Assembly: GCA_031423755.1 (NCBI GenBank)
Contig: JANPGC010000110.1
Coordinates: forward strand, 1-13,116
DNA: 13,116 nucleotides
Direction: 5' to 3'
From: JANMEX01 sp031423755
GTDB lineage: Bacteria; Pseudomonadota; Alphaproteobacteria; Rhizobiales; Rhizobiaceae
The notes beneath the pieces were generated by a model. The model ran no database searches and was not told where the DNA came from. It was given only the letters and a program-made list of their open reading frames with translations. The position numbers and the translations under genes were made by a program. Within the stretch, counting starts at the first letter, position 1. Each line of letters begins with the position of its first letter. Of the stretch, positions 7,247 through 13,116 are shown one piece after another.

Positions 7247-8767
7247 ATGGTGGTGCGGTTGACCAGCGAACGAAGCAATCTGTTCAAAGCGGCGACAATT
7301 CTGTCTTCAGCTTTCGGCGGCGGCTTGCTTGGTGTCTGGGCATTTGCAATGGGCCATGCGGCCAATTCGCCGGGCGCGTTAGCAGGTAACATCGCTATCG
7401 GCGGACTGTCCGCTCTTGCCGCGTCGGGCTGCGCGCTCGCCTTCTTTCAGGGCATTGATGCCCACGCTTCCGCCATGCGGACCGCTTCTGCCACAGACTC
7501 CCTAACCGGCATCGCCTCGCGGCGTCAGTTCCTTGCCGATCTCGACAAGGCCGCTATCGAGCGCAAGGGCAAAACCACCTATTTCGTCGACATAGAGATT
7601 GACCGGTTCAAGCAGCTCAACGAGGCAATGGGTTTTCGCACCGGCGACCAACTGATCAAGGACTGCGCGGCGCGCATCAAGGAAGCGCTGCCTGAAAACA
7701 CTCTGTTCGGCAGGCTCGGCGCATGCGAGTTCGGTGTCGTGATCCATGACGAAGACGCACTTCCGGCGCTTGAGATTCTGCTCGATTCCCTGATCGCCAA
7801 AGTGTGCGAACCCTACATGATTGAAGACAGACGCGTGATCGTGTCGGTGTCGGCAGGTGTTGTTGAATTTGGCATGGAGCATCTGGAACAGGCCATTGTG
7901 CTCAAGCGGTCCAATCTTGCGCTGCATCGCTCTCGTGTGCGCGGACGAAAGCAATGGACGATGTTCGAGCCGGAACTAGGGCGCGTTGCCGACCATCGCC
8001 GCTGGCTGGAAGCCGAAATGCAATCCGCGCTCGACCGCAAGGATTTCGAGCTTCACTACCAGCCGCAACTGGATCTGAGATCCGGACTGATTGTCGGCTA
8101 CGAGGCCCTCGTGCGCTGGCGGCATCCTGTCAAAGGGCTGATTGCGCCGGCGGAATTCATTCCGGTGGCCGAAGAGACGGGGCTCATTGCGCCGCTTGGC
8201 GATTGGGTGCTGCGGCAGGCTTGCGCTGATGCGCTGCATTTGCCCGCCGATACCTTTGTCGCGGTCAACCTTTCTCCGGCGCAGTTCCTGCTCTCCGACA
8301 TGGTGGCGACGGTGCGCCAGGCGCTCTCTGACACAGGGCTTCCGCCCAAACGGCTGGAGCTTGAGATCACCGAAAGCCTGCTGATGGAGGACCGCGAAAA
8401 GACGGCGCTGATCCTCGGCGAGCTTGCCCGAATGGGCGTGTCCGTCGCGGTTGATGATTTCGGCACCGGCTATTCCAACCTCACCTATCTTGCCGATCTG
8501 CCGTTCCAGAAACTCAAGATCGACCGGTCCTTTGTCAACCGGCTTGAAAAGGAAGGCAACACTGGAGCCATCATCTCGACCATCGTCGGCCTGTCGCGGG
8601 CGCTTGGCGTGCACACGACTGCCGAAGGTGTCGAGAACGCCAATCAGGCGAGCATGCTGAAAGCTGCGGGCTGTGACGTTGGACAAGGCTATTACTATGG
8701 ACGCCCTGTTCCGATCTCGTCACGTGCGATCAACGAAGAGCGCGTGGCGGCAAACCGGGCGGCATGA
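7247..8767 (+). CDS. Membrane-anchored GGDEF/EAL protein, likely c-di-GMP phosphodiesterase (second paralogue)
   Basis: This 506-residue protein is a clear paralogue of the preceding gene product: same two hydrophobic N-terminal segments (about 12-36 and 46-68, sharing GLSALAASG), same domain order, and a gapless match from about residue 250 onward, with catalytic positions carrying the same numbers. The GGDEF signature is GACEF (158-162), degenerate in a different way. The EAL domain is complete: EAL (286-288), Asn341, Glu373, Glu376, DDFGTGYS (403-410), Lys424, Glu460, Gln480. It is most likely a phosphodiesterase. AGGAG at 7234-7238 lies 8 bases before the ATG; another ATG at 7242 is out of frame. 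The 70-base gap from the first paralogue allows co-transcription. Its stop is one base from the convergent membrane-protein gene. Confidence 0.94.
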   Translation: MVVRLTSERSNLFKAATILSSAFGGGLLGVWAFAMGHAANSPGALAGNIAIGGLSALAASGCALAFFQGIDAHASAMRTASATDSLTGIASRRQFLADLDKAAIERKGKTTYFVDIEIDRFKQLNEAMGFRTGDQLIKDCAARIKEALPENTLFGRLGACEFGVVIHDEDALPALEILLDSLIAKVCEPYMIEDRRVIVSVSAGVVEFGMEHLEQAIVLKRSNLALHRSRVRGRKQWTMFEPELGRVADHRRWLEAEMQSALDRKDFELHYQPQLDLRSGLIVGYEALVRWRHPVKGLIAPAEFIPVAEETGLIAPLGDWVLRQACADALHLPADTFVAVNLSPAQFLLSDMVATVRQALSDTGLPPKRLELEITESLLMEDREKTALILGELARMGVSVAVDDFGTGYSNLTYLADLPFQKLKIDRSFVNRLEKEGNTGAIISTIVGLSRALGVHTTAEGVENANQASMLKAAGCDVGQGYYYGRPVPISSRAINEERVAANRAA

Positions 8768-8768
8768 G

Positions 8769-8993
8769 TCAGCGCCGCGCGCGCTTCAAACCCAAAATCA
8801 GTCCGCCGATAACGCCCGCAAGGATACCCGCAAGCATCCACCCGACAACCACAAAGCCGGACTTTCCTTCAAATCCGGACGTGGCGGCAACTTCGGTATA
8901 GGCCAGCCCGCCAAGCAGACCCAGCCCGCCACCGGCGATGCCGCCAAGAAGCAGGCCAGCGAGGCCAAATGCGATAATGCGACCGGTTGACAC
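8769..8993 (-). CDS. Small glycine-rich inner-membrane protein
   Basis: A 74-residue product with two hydrophobic helices (about 5-32 and 48-69). Both are rich in GxxxG-like glycine spacing, for example LLLGGIAGGGLGLLGG and GILAGVIGGLILG. The loop between them contains TSGFEGKSGFVV, and the C-terminus is basic (KRARR), which favours a cytoplasmic tail. It resembles short uncharacterised membrane proteins of Rhizobiales; I know no function. The frame is open further to a TTG at 9038, but that extension (DGWRDRRHS) looks unlike protein of this family, so I prefer GTG 8993. Neither start has a Shine-Dalgarno. The gene ends one base from the convergent EAL gene. Confidence 0.7.
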   Translation of the reverse strand: MSTGRIIAFGLAGLLLGGIAGGGLGLLGGLAYTEVAATSGFEGKSGFVVVGWMLAGILAGVIGGLILGLKRARR

Positions 8994-8999
8994 AGAGCA

Positions 9000-9028
9000 A
9001 GAATGACGACGGTCCCGCCATCCGTCAA
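9000..9028 (-). promoter_or_regulatory. Possible promoter for the small membrane protein
   Basis: Minus-strand TTGACG (9023-9028) and CATTCT (9000-9005) are 17 bases apart. The -10 match is poor (3 of 6). A start point here would fall at about the GTG at 8993, which would make the transcript leaderless. Confidence 0.2.
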
Positions 9029-9082
9029 CCCTGGACAAGAGCCCGATTGGGCAGACCCGATGCCTTCAATTCCAGCGCGCGC

Positions 9083-9721
9083 TCACTCTTCAACGCCGAC
9101 GATAAACAACACCGTATAATCCTGCTTGGCGCAATTTTCGACCGGCGGCATGTGCGCGCCGGGCTGGACGGGAAAGCTGCTCTGCTGCACGGCGGCAGGT
9201 GAGCAGGACTTGCTGTCAGCCACCGGTGTGTAGCGCGCCGAGCGGCAGCGCAAATGCGTGACATCGAAGACTGTCGCGCCATCGGCCAGTTCCCAGCGCT
9301 GCGAGCCGTCGGCTTGCTTCGGGAATACGGTCAAGACCGTCTCGACGACGCGGTGGCCCGTGACAAGATACCGGCCCGGCGGGACCGGAAATTCCGGCGC
9401 CTCCATGATGCGCCCGTTCTCCTCCAGCCACCAGTCGCTGCCATTGAAGGTCCATTGCGCAGGGGCAACGCCGCCGTGCGCTGCCAACTTGTCATAATCC
9501 CCAACCGGCACCCCGCGCGGCCCCGGATCAACGCGCCAGAGCCCCCATGATTGCGCATTGTCGCCGCTGTTTGCGCCGGGCTCGGCAAGGGCGGCGAGAT
9601 ATTGGGTGGGGATGGATTTGAACTTGGGTTGGGCAAGTGCGGCTGTCTGGCTCGCCAACAGCAGCGCCGCTGAAATGACGATTCCGCACAGTGGCAAACG
9701 GATTTTGAAAGTTGATGTCAT
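9083..9721 (-). CDS. Exported protein of unknown function
   Basis: A 212-residue protein with a clear Sec signal peptide (basic start, hydrophobic 11-29, cleavage after AALA at about residue 30). The mature part contains WGLWRVDPGPRGVPVG (59-74), a Trp-rich stretch QWTFNGSDWWLEENGR (89-104) and PPGRYLVTGHR (114-124). Three mature cysteines (159, 173, 197) are present, so one disulfide and one free thiol are possible. I recognise the WxxDPGPRGV pattern from uncharacterised rhizobial proteins but no named domain. GGAG lies 7 bases before the ATG and fixes the start. The upstream region carries three direct repeats, suggesting specific control. A periplasmic location is well supported; function is not. 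Confidence 0.85.
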   Translation of the reverse strand: MTSTFKIRLPLCGIVISAALLLASQTAALAQPKFKSIPTQYLAALAEPGANSGDNAQSWGLWRVDPGPRGVPVGDYDKLAAHGGVAPAQWTFNGSDWWLEENGRIMEAPEFPVPPGRYLVTGHRVVETVLTVFPKQADGSQRWELADGATVFDVTHLRCRSARYTPVADSKSCSPAAVQQSSFPVQPGAHMPPVENCAKQDYTVLFIVGVEE

Positions 9722-9783
9722 GACCCTACTCCGCCTTGGGCGACGCTTTCCAGCCGTCGAGCGTGGCTTGAAGCATTCAAATT

Positions 9784-9831
9784 GCCTGTCAAGTCAATAC
9801 ATTGCCTGTTTGCGCGCAAAGGCAAGCCTGT
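9784..9831 (-). promoter_or_regulatory. Three direct repeats of ACAGGC, candidate operator
   Basis: GCCTGT on the plus strand (ACAGGC on the minus) occurs at 9784-9789, 9804-9809 and 9826-9831, that is 20 and 22 bases apart, about two helical turns. The first two copies extend to ATTGCCTGT (9781-9789, 9801-9809). A TTGACTTGACA stretch on the minus strand lies between and overlaps the two, resembling a -35 element. The array lies 63-110 bases upstream of the exported-protein ATG at 9721. Confidence 0.45.
9809..9820. repeat. Perfect 12-base palindrome TTTGCGCGCAAA
   Basis: The palindrome lies between the second and third ACAGGC repeats. Flanking TTGCC (9802-9806) and GGCAA (9821-9825) extend the symmetry after a two-base bulge. 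It could be a dimer binding site. Confidence 0.4.
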
Positions 9832-9847
9832 TGGCGAAGACTTCCGC

Positions 9848-9863
9848 CGGGCATCGCTGCCCG
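9848..9863. other. Short hairpin downstream of the 70-residue gene
   Basis: CGGGCA-TCGC-TGCCCG forms a perfect six-pair stem with a four-base loop, 6 bases past the stop codon at 9869. There is no T tract on the minus-strand side, so it is at best a weak terminator or 3' end protector. Confidence 0.3.
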
Positions 9864-9868
9864 ACAGA

Positions 9869-10081
9869 TCAATGAGCGTGCCAAATGGTGAACCGGGTTG
9901 CGGCTGCCAATTGCTGGCCGTGCGCCTTGATCAACCCACGCAGCGTTTGCAGCATTGACGACGTTTCGTGGGCTCTGGCGGATACCGTAGCCGGGACGTG
10001 CGTATCGTATGCGACTTTCTGCGTCCAATCCCTGTATATCTTGCCTTGGCTGAGGGATGTGATCGTTAGCGGGGTGGTCAT
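9869..10081 (-). CDS. 70-residue protein of unknown function
   Basis: I do not recognise this protein. The product is basic, soluble and has no signal peptide or membrane helix. It begins MTTPLTITSLSQGK, has a central helix-prone part rich in Ala, His, Ser and Leu (about 31-60), and ends TRFTIWHAH. The strongest evidence for a real gene is AAGGAGAT about 7 bases before the ATG at 10081, one of the best ribosome binding sites in the window. A longer frame (9789-10190) on the same strand overlaps it but has no such signal. It lies downstream of the winged-helix/TPR regulator on the same strand, 126 bases away, with an AT-rich region between, so it may have its own promoter. Confidence 0.65.
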   Translation of the reverse strand: MTTPLTITSLSQGKIYRDWTQKVAYDTHVPATVSARAHETSSMLQTLRGLIKAHGQQLAAATRFTIWHAH

Positions 10082-10161
10082 TTTGGTATCTCCTTCGCGT
10101 TACCGCCATGTTGGCGTCTGACAAGGAGAATGCGCCAGCACGCGGCTTTCGGTCCTTAAAG

Positions 10162-10190
10162 CGGTGATTAAATATTCTAAAATCTTGCAA
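10162..10190 (-). promoter_or_regulatory. AT-rich promoter-like region with TTTAGAA half-site
   Basis: This is the most AT-rich stretch in the intergenic region before the 70-residue gene. On the minus strand it reads TTGCAAGATTTTAGAATA and continues TTTAATCA. TTTAGAA (10175-10181) equals a half-site of the iron control element bound by Irr, but the second half is poor. No -35/-10 pair with normal spacing is convincing. Confidence 0.25.
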
Positions 10191-10207
10191 AATCGGAACG
10201 ATGGAGG

Positions 10208-11722
10208 TCAGCCTTCCTGCAACCCCGCCAGCCGCAACCCGTCAAGCACAGCTGCCATCCGATCTGGAAACTTCGCCGGCTGTCCGGCCTTGATGCGGGC
10301 AATGGAAATATCTGGCGCCAGCCGTTGCAGTTCGGTGAGAAAGTGTCTGGCCTCGCCGATACGGCCAAGATGAGCACTGGCAGATGCCAGCATCCAGTAA
10401 GTCGCATCGAAATTCGTGTTGAGAGCCAACGCGCGGGAGGCCCAGTCCAGCGCAGCCGCGTAGCTGCCGAGAATAATGTGGCAATGAGCCGTGCCGCAGA
10501 GCCAGATATGGGCAAAGGCATCAAGCGGGCTCAGACTGTTGGCACGCCGGAAATAGGCAAGCGCCTCGTCGGTGCTGCCGCAATGAAGCGACGCCACACC
10601 TGCCGCCGTCACGATCATCAGATTATTCGGATTGGCCTCGACCGCCGCTCGGACCACAGCCATGCCCCAGTCATATTCGCGGCAGGCCTGAACGAGGGCC
10701 ATGCCGCAATGGACCATAACCTGCGGGTTGCCCGCCGCGTGTTCGAGGCCACGGCGGGAAAGTTCCAGACACTCCAACCGGTCATCAGCGCCGATTGACG
10801 GCCAGCCCATCGTAATCCGGTGCTCCAGCGTCCATGCGGCATTTGCCAGCAGTACCGCGTCGTTGGGCTCAAGCACTAGCGCACTTGTCAAAAGCCGGTG
10901 CGCCTCGGCATTGTCGCTTTCGGATTCGGAGAGGATTTTGGCCAACGCCTGCAGATAGATATCATAGGCAGCCACGCTTTGGGGCCGCTCACGCCTCGCG
11001 CGTTCAGTTTCCGCGACCCTGATCTTGGGTTCGATGACACTTGCCACGCTTTCTGTGATCCGGTCCTGAAATTCAAATATGTCTGCATTGGTCCCATCAA
11101 AATTCCGCGACCAAAGCTGCAGTCCGGAAGCGTCTTCGACCAACTGCGCGCCAATCCGCAGCCTGTCTCCCGCCCTTCGCACGCTGCCCGTGAGCACATA
11201 GCGCGCACCGTGTTCGACCGCCATTGCATCGGCATCCGCATGTTTCAGATTACGGACAACCACAAATGATCTGAAGCAGCTCAGCGCGGTTATAATATCC
11301 TCGACAATACCGCCTGCGAAATAGTCCTGCTCAGCGTCCCCGCTCAGATTCTGAAACGGCAGCACAGCAAGCGATGGGAGAACTGACTCCGAATGTGGCG
11401 ACGTCGAATCTGCGGCTCCTATAGTAAGCCTATACCCCTCGCGCGGCACGGTTGCGATCCAATCGCGCCCCTCGGGGTCCGATCCCATGGCCTTGCGCAA
11501 CGCCGCGACTTGCACAGTGAGATTGCCTTCCTCGACAATCTGGCCCGGCCAGACCCGTTCCATCAGGTCCCTCTTGCTGACAAGCTGACCCTTTGCTTCG
11601 GCCAGAGCCTGGAGCAGGGCTAGCGCGCGATGGCCAAGCTGCACTTGCACGCCATCACGCAGAAGCCTGTCATTGTCAGGCTCCAGCCGGAATGGTCCGA
11701 AAAGGACTGCAGAATTGCCCAT
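10208..11722 (-). CDS. Winged-helix transcriptional regulator with TolB-like and TPR domains
   Basis: The 504-residue product begins with an OmpR/PhoB-type winged-helix DNA-binding domain (about 5-101; FGPFRLEP, VSKRDLMERVWPG, TVPREGYRL). A TolB N-terminal-like domain follows (about 116-240; LAVLPFQNLSGDAEQDYFAGG, and YVLTGSVRRAGDRLRIGAQL, each shown in part as the family hallmark). The C-terminal half is TPR-like helical repeats (about 250-490). No receiver domain or transmembrane helix is visible, so it is not a standard two-component regulator or CadC-like sensor. It is probably a cytoplasmic regulator whose TPR part binds a ligand or protein partner. The start is uncertain: ATG 11722 begins just before the domain, ATG 11749 and TTG 11770 lie in frame upstream, and none has a clear Shine-Dalgarno. 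Confidence 0.9.
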   Translation of the reverse strand: MGNSAVLFGPFRLEPDNDRLLRDGVQVQLGHRALALLQALAEAKGQLVSKRDLMERVWPGQIVEEGNLTVQVAALRKAMGSDPEGRDWIATVPREGYRLTIGAADSTSPHSESVLPSLAVLPFQNLSGDAEQDYFAGGIVEDIITALSCFRSFVVVRNLKHADADAMAVEHGARYVLTGSVRRAGDRLRIGAQLVEDASGLQLWSRNFDGTNADIFEFQDRITESVASVIEPKIRVAETERARRERPQSVAAYDIYLQALAKILSESESDNAEAHRLLTSALVLEPNDAVLLANAAWTLEHRITMGWPSIGADDRLECLELSRRGLEHAAGNPQVMVHCGMALVQACREYDWGMAVVRAAVEANPNNLMIVTAAGVASLHCGSTDEALAYFRRANSLSPLDAFAHIWLCGTAHCHIILGSYAAALDWASRALALNTNFDATYWMLASASAHLGRIGEARHFLTELQRLAPDISIARIKAGQPAKFPDRMAAVLDGLRLAGLQEG

Positions 11723-11794
11723 GACGGGACAATACCCGGCTCTTGACATCGGGTCAGCAGAAATTTGCAAGCTTTATTTGCGCTGCGGTCAGGC

Positions 11795-12799
11795 TCACTT
11801 TACCGCCCAAAGCACCTTGTAATAAGCATTGCGCGCCAGTTCCCCCGACTTGTAAAACCCCGCTTCCAGTGTCGCCTCGTACGGCAGATTGCGATTAGCC
11901 ACGAGGTAGAGCTTGCCGCCTTTGTGCAGGGCGTTGTGGGCATTGCGAATGATGGCGTTGCCGATGGCCGGGTCTGCGGCGCGGCCTTGGTGGAAGGGCG
12001 GGTTCATGACGATCGTGTCATAATCGCCGTAGGCCTTCTCGGCGATGAGGTCCTGCCAGTGGAAGGTTACGGCCATATTGGGTGCGAGACCTGCCAAATT
12101 GGCCTTGGCCGCTTCGAGCGCGGCGTGGTCGGCTTCGTAGAGCGCGATGGATTTGATAGCCGGACAAGCGGCGGCAACTTCGACCGAGAGATAGCCCCAG
12201 CCAGCGCAGAAATCGGCAATGCGGCCCTTCATGTCGCGCGGCAGGTTCTCCATCAGGAAGGCCGAGCCGGGGTCGATGTGGTCGGACGAGAACATGCCGG
12301 GCGCTGTTTCGTAGCGCTCGTCGACCAGTGCAAGCGCAGTTTCGTCGAACCGCGCGGTGCCAATGTTGCTGAACCAGTAGGCCTTGGCGTGGTGCTTGGA
12401 CAGGCTGCCGACCAGTTCGGCAAGAGTTCCGACATCCTTGGCAGCGGTGGCGATGCCGTCGTTTTTTGAGCCGGCAACAATAATCATGCCGCCCGGCTTG
12501 ACGCGATCCATTGTCTGATTAATGAACGCGCGGGTTTGTCCGCGATGGCGCGAAACGAGGACCAATGCACCGTCGAATGTGTCGTCAGGCAGGGTGGCCG
12601 TGACGGCAAAACCGGCGCCGTTCAAGGCGTTGAAGTCGGGGCGCATGCCTTGGACGGCGATGATTTGGGATTTTGCGAGATCGATGTCCTGCGGCGGCAC
12701 GGATGCGTTGAGGAAAAGCCAGCGCGCAGCCTCGCCGCCGGTTTCAACGTCACCGGTTGCGAGAGGCAGAAAAAGGGTTTTGATCGCGCCGTCGTCCAT
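11795..12799 (-). CDS. RsmC/RlmG-like class I SAM-dependent methyltransferase, probable rRNA guanine N2-methyltransferase
   Basis: The 334-residue protein has the two-domain layout of RsmC: a degenerate N-terminal methyltransferase-like half (about 1-150) and an active C-terminal half. Visible motifs are MFSSDHIDPGSAFL (169-182, the RsmC-type lead-in), ADFCAGWGYLS (195-205, SAM motif I), YEAD (221-224) and the catalytic NPPF (266-269) typical of N-methyltransferases acting on exocyclic amines. The family methylates guanine N2 in 16S or 23S rRNA; 16S G1207 by analogy with E. coli RsmC is an inference. The ATG at 12799 has no strong Shine-Dalgarno. It lies upstream of the winged-helix regulator on the same strand with a 72-base gap, so co-transcription is possible. 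Confidence 0.9.
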   Translation of the reverse strand: MDDGAIKTLFLPLATGDVETGGEAARWLFLNASVPPQDIDLAKSQIIAVQGMRPDFNALNGAGFAVTATLPDDTFDGALVLVSRHRGQTRAFINQTMDRVKPGGMIIVAGSKNDGIATAAKDVGTLAELVGSLSKHHAKAYWFSNIGTARFDETALALVDERYETAPGMFSSDHIDPGSAFLMENLPRDMKGRIADFCAGWGYLSVEVAAACPAIKSIALYEADHAALEAAKANLAGLAPNMAVTFHWQDLIAEKAYGDYDTIVMNPPFHQGRAADPAIGNAIIRNAHNALHKGGKLYLVANRNLPYEATLEAGFYKSGELARNAYYKVLWAVK

Positions 12800-12847
12800 T
12801 TATTGAACTGCCATAAATCTGGAACTGCGAAGTTTGCGGTTGCCTGT

Positions 12848-12900
12848 CTTCTCCCCCGCGTCTCCCGCGGGGAGAAGGTTCCCACAGGCGGATGATGGGG
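12848..12900 (+). repeat. Rhizobial palindromic intergenic repeat, copy 1
   Basis: CTTCTCCCC (12848-12856) pairs with GGGGAGAAG (12869-12877), with an inner CGCG/CGCG pairing past a bulged C. CAGGCGGATGATGGGG follows at 12885-12900. This pattern resembles repeats scattered through rhizobial genomes, such as the RIME type of mosaic element. Confidence 0.75.
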
Positions 12901-13020
12901 GATCCAGCGCATTTTGGCTATCGTTTGCAGCGTGCAGGGTGGCGACGTCTGGCAATGATTGCAGCTTGTAGCGAACCGGCAAGTGCGGAGCCAGATATCC
13001 GCTAAAAATTTCGGCGCGCT

Positions 13021-13071
13021 CCCCTCATCTGCCTGTCGGCGGCTTCTCCCCCAGGGAGACAATGGGAGAAG
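13021..13071 (-). repeat. Rhizobial palindromic intergenic repeat, copy 2 (inverted)
   Basis: CCCCTCATCTGCCTG (13021-13035) is the reverse complement, with few differences, of the arm in copy 1. CTTCTCCC (13043-13050) pairs with GGGAGAAG (13064-13071). Read on the minus strand it aligns along its whole length with copy 1. Confidence 0.72.
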
Positions 13072-13092
13072 ACGGGAGACCGCGCAGTTTTG

Positions 13093-13113
13093 GGGGGCTT
13101 TTTAATAGCCCCC
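13093..13113. other. GC-rich hairpin at the window end
   Basis: GGGGGCT (13093-13099) and AGCCCCC (13107-13113) form a seven-pair stem with a T-rich loop. The T run is in the loop and not after the stem, so a terminator is not established; the flanking gene is outside the window. Confidence 0.4.
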
Positions 13114-13116
13114 GGC

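Larger units (their letters stand above)
12800..13116. other. Intergenic region without a gene
   Basis: These 317 bases hold no convincing coding frame. They contain upstream sequence of the methyltransferase gene, two opposed copies of a rhizobial palindromic repeat, a spacer of about 120 bases with no feature I recognise, and a hairpin near the window end. Confidence 0.7.

Noticed and set aside
7976..8686. 236-codon open frame on the minus strand.
   Set aside because: It is antisense to the EAL domain of the second paralogue and mirrors its codon bias.
9789..10190. 133-codon open frame on the minus strand overlapping the 70-residue gene in another frame.
   Set aside because: It has no ribosome binding site, and the overlapping 70-codon frame has AAGGAGAT at correct spacing.
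11765..12469. 234-codon open frame on the plus strand.
   Set aside because: It is antisense to the RsmC-like methyltransferase, which carries SAM motif I and NPPF in the other strand.

Overview
The window looks like chromosomal DNA of a Rhizobiales-type alphaproteobacterium, probably near the Phyllobacteriaceae/Rhizobiaceae. The evidence is the high-GC coding style, a Fur-family Irr-type regulator facing a fabA-fabB-fabI cluster (an arrangement I know from this order), several short proteins of rhizobial type, and palindromic intergenic repeats of the form CTTCTCCCC..GGGGAGAAG followed by AGGCGGATGA. I see no tRNA, rRNA, CRISPR, insertion sequence, integrase or prophage. Most of the window is ordinary core genome.

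Layout. (1) 1-854, minus: the first 284 codons of a D-2-hydroxyacid dehydrogenase, cut by the window edge. (2) 1024-1575, plus: an exported protein with two SH3-like domains. It meets, tail to tail with a 12-base gap, an exported DUF1287 protein on the minus strand (1588-2184). (3) 2229-2636, minus: irr. A back-to-back promoter region of about 250 bases separates it from fabA (2891), fabB (3465) and fabI (4694) on the plus strand. FabA makes and isomerises the trans-2-decenoyl-ACP intermediate, FabB elongates the cis product, and FabI reduces enoyl-ACP; together they make unsaturated fatty acids and complete the elongation cycle. (4) 5620-8767, plus: two tandem paralogues, each with two membrane segments, a degenerate GGDEF domain and an intact EAL domain. 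They are probably inner-membrane c-di-GMP phosphodiesterases. (5) 8769-9721, minus: a small glycine-rich membrane protein and an exported protein of unknown function. The latter has three direct repeats of ACAGGC in its upstream region. (6) 9869-12799, minus: an RsmC-like methyltransferase, then a winged-helix/TolB-like/TPR regulator, then a 70-residue orphan with a very strong ribosome binding site. (7) 12800-13116: 317 bases without a gene, holding two copies of a rhizobial palindromic repeat in opposite orientation and a further hairpin at the right end.

The parts most worth a second look are the c-di-GMP paralogue pair with independently decayed GGDEF motifs, the triple direct repeat before the exported protein at 9721, the 70-residue orphan, and the inverted repeat pair at the right end. 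I see no clear sign of a new defence, mobile or biosynthetic system.
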